NCBI GenBank assembly: GCA_017881915.1
Contig: JADGQK010000016.1
Location: 1-41,834, forward strand
Reading direction: 5' to 3'
DNA: 41,834 nucleotides
Source of the DNA: Chloroflexota bacterium
Lineage (GTDB): Bacteria; Chloroflexota; Limnocylindria; Limnocylindrales; CSP1-4
Shown: positions 40,363 to 41,834 of the stretch, in pieces
Numbering within the stretch: the stretch's first letter is position 1
How the letters are laid out: every line of letters begins with the position of its first letter
Notes under the pieces: generated by a model
Databases searched by the model: none
What the model saw: the letters and a program-made list of their open reading frames with translations, nothing else
What the model was told of the DNA's origin: nothing
Translations under genes and position numbers: made by a program

Positions 40363-40371
40363 CGCAAGGCG

Positions 40372-41664
40372 TTGGATCTTCTGGTTCGGGATGCCCGGCT
40401 CCACCCGACTCGAGGCAGTCGGCCGGAGCCGGTTGACGTAGCGGTGACCGGCGACCGGATCGTTGCGATCCGGCCCGGGGGCAGGCTCCGCGCCGACGGC
40501 GCCATGGAGCTCCAGGCCGGCGGCCGGCTGCTCTCCCCGCCGCTCGTCGACCCGCACGTCCACCTCGATGCCGTCCTGACCGTGGGCGAGCCGCGTCACA
40601 ACGAATCGGGCACGCTGATCGAAGGGATCCTGACCTGGTCGGACCGCAAGCAGACGCTCACTCACGAGGACGTCAAGCGGCGCGCCCGGCAGGCGATCCT
40701 GTGGGAAGTGGCCCAGGGCACCGGGCTGATTCGCTCGCACGTCGATGTCTGTGACCCGAACCTCGTCGCGCTACGAGCCCTGCTCGAGTTGCGCGACGAG
40801 CTTCAGCACCTCGTTGACCTGCGCCTGATCGCCTTTCCCCAGGACGGGATCCTGTCGTTTCCCAACGGCCGCGAGCTGATGCGGGAAGCCATGCGCCTGG
40901 GCTGCGACGTGATCGGCGGGATCCCCCATTACGAATGGACCCGCGAAGACGGCGTCGAGGAGGTCCATTTCCTGTTCGAGCTGGCCGCCGAGACGGGCAA
41001 AGGGATCGACCTCCATTGCGACGAGACGGACGACGACCAGTCGCGCTTCCTCGAGGTCGTGGCCGCGGACACGATGCGCCACGGGATGCAGGGCCGGGTG
41101 GTGGCCGGCCACACGACGGCGATGGGCTCGTACAACGACGCCTATGCCTTCAAGCTGCTCCAGATCCTCAAGCGGGCGGGGGTCACGATCGTGGCCAACC
41201 CGCTCGACAACATTGCTCTCCAGGGCCGCTTCGACAGCTATCCCAAGCGCCGCGGGATGACCCGGGTGAAGGAGCTCGACCAGGCCGGGGTGAACGTGGC
41301 CTGCGGCCACGACTCGATCATGGACCCGTGGTACCCGCTGGGTCGCGGCTCGATGCTGGACGCCCTCTCGATGCTCGTCCATGTCGGCCAGATGACCGGT
41401 CGGGGGGAGCTGTTCCGGGCCTACGAAATGGTGACGACGAACGCCGCCCGAGCGGCCGAGGTCGAGTACGGAGTGGAGGAGGGCAAACCGGCGAATTTCA
41501 TCGTCCTCGATTGCGAGGATGAGGCGGAAGCGATCCGTCTCCGACCCGCCGCGCGGTGGGTCGTACGCCTCGGACGCATCGTTGCCGAGACGGAGCCATC
41601 CCATTCGGTCATCCACTCCGCGGGCGTGGATGAGCCCGTGAGCTACACGAAGGAGGAGAGCTGA
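40372..41664 (+). CDS. codA: Cytosine deaminase
   Basis: 430-residue amidohydrolase that turns cytosine into uracil and ammonia in pyrimidine salvage. It tracks E. coli CodA (427 residues) along its whole length with nearly the same numbering. His62/His64 are in DPHVHLD, Gln156 in AFPQDGIL, His215 and Glu218 in DLHCDETDDDQSRF, His247 in GHTTAMGSYN, and Asp314 in CGHDSIMDPWYPLG; LQGRFDSYPKRRGMTRVKE is also shared. The TTG 40372 start is chosen from the GGAGGGAG site and length. A permease gene follows 5 bp later, so uptake and deamination are probably one operon. Confidence 0.95.
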   Translation: MDLLVRDARLHPTRGSRPEPVDVAVTGDRIVAIRPGGRLRADGAMELQAGGRLLSPPLVDPHVHLDAVLTVGEPRHNESGTLIEGILTWSDRKQTLTHEDVKRRARQAILWEVAQGTGLIRSHVDVCDPNLVALRALLELRDELQHLVDLRLIAFPQDGILSFPNGRELMREAMRLGCDVIGGIPHYEWTREDGVEEVHFLFELAAETGKGIDLHCDETDDDQSRFLEVVAADTMRHGMQGRVVAGHTTAMGSYNDAYAFKLLQILKRAGVTIVANPLDNIALQGRFDSYPKRRGMTRVKELDQAGVNVACGHDSIMDPWYPLGRGSMLDALSMLVHVGQMTGRGELFRAYEMVTTNAARAAEVEYGVEEGKPANFIVLDCEDEAEAIRLRPAARWVVRLGRIVAETEPSHSVIHSAGVDEPVSYTKEES

Positions 41665-41669
41665 ACAGC

Positions 41670-41834
41670 ATGGTGGTCGAAGCGCTGACCCGAGACACGA
41701 TGCCCAGTGGTGAGGGGGACCTGACGATCGAAGGCCACGGGATCGAGCCGATTCCCAGCGCGGCCCGCTACGGCTCGGTCTATCGCCTGTTCACCGTCTG
41801 GTTCACCCCGAACCTGGTCCCGGCAGCCTTCGCG
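41670..41834 (+). CDS. codB: NCS1-family cytosine/purine permease, N-terminal part (cut by window edge)
   Basis: The frame runs from ATG 41670 to the end of the window (55 residues, no stop). IEGHGIEPIPSAARYGSVYR followed by LFTVWFTPNLVPAAFA is the typical NCS1 N-terminus: an IEPIP-x-x-R-G motif, then the start of helix 1 with W-x-x-PN. NCS1 proteins carry cytosine, purines, hydantoins or thiamine into the cell with a cation. The adjoining codA makes cytosine the likely substrate. AAGGAGGAG (41650-41658) lies 11 nt upstream. The gene symbol rests on this context; most of the protein is outside the window. Confidence 0.85.
   Translation, partial: MVVEALTRDTMPSGEGDLTIEGHGIEPIPSAARYGSVYRLFTVWFTPNLVPAAFA

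Noticed and set aside
40198-40371. Longer CodA using ATG 40198 or 40288
   Set aside because: ATG 40288 touches the -10 box and the added residues do not match CodA; TTG 40372 has an ideal ribosome site and gives the E. coli-like length.
40287-40371. Known riboswitch (purine, preQ1 or guanidine type) before codA
   Set aside because: None of the conserved core sequences could be found; only a simple hairpin is visible.

Overview
The window is a gene-dense stretch (about 38 protein genes, one tRNA) of a very GC-rich bacterial chromosome, roughly 70% G+C by eye, with strong G/C preference at third codon positions. Gene content is almost entirely housekeeping. The mixture of an EF-P with the loop MGRGSAQ, a FtsA-like ATPase plus a secreted 'baseplate J'-like protein next to ruvX and mltG, and GTG/TTG-rich starts fits a high-GC Chloroflexota (Limnocylindria/Ellin6529-like). 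That assignment is inference; a high-GC actinobacterium is the main alternative.

Layout. 1-3075: end of hisS, aspS and an EamA transporter. 3091-5336 (minus strand): a degenerate MobA-like nucleotidyltransferase and a secreted S53 peptidase. 5679-9928: typA, then a cysteine desulfurase next to mnmA, which together would make 2-thiouridine in tRNA. 9948-19373: two tiny membrane proteins, alaS, a FtsA-like ATPase, a membrane-anchored secreted protein, ruvX, mltG and a proline-type aminopeptidase, mostly joined by 4-bp stop/start overlaps. 19979-24533: efp, xseA, a 48-residue membrane protein, xseB and dxs. 24789-27000: a small hypothetical gene (minus) divergent from a secreted HAD acid phosphatase. 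26200-31479: tlyA-nadK-recN, xerD and a PH/SHOCT membrane protein. 31520-39098: site-2 protease, HD protein, scpA-scpB-rluB-cmk-plsC, then ispH and der. 39359-39435: tRNA-Pro(GGG). 39612-41834: a membrane protein (minus), then codA and the start of a cytosine permease, a cytosine salvage pair cut by the window edge.

There is no CRISPR array, transposase, phage module or obvious defence system. The most interesting signals are regulatory. A TAnnnT-type -10 box sits 6-10 nt before many start codons, which would make a large share of the mRNAs leaderless. The few larger spacers also hold inverted or tandem repeats (5521-5589, 19453-19506, 19749-19827, 24608-24763, 39150-39285, 40133-40190). Protein-level oddities are an S53 peptidase without room for its propeptide, a MobA-like protein lacking its signature residues, an EF-P with Arg at the loop tip, and an AspRS with the His seen in non-discriminating enzymes.
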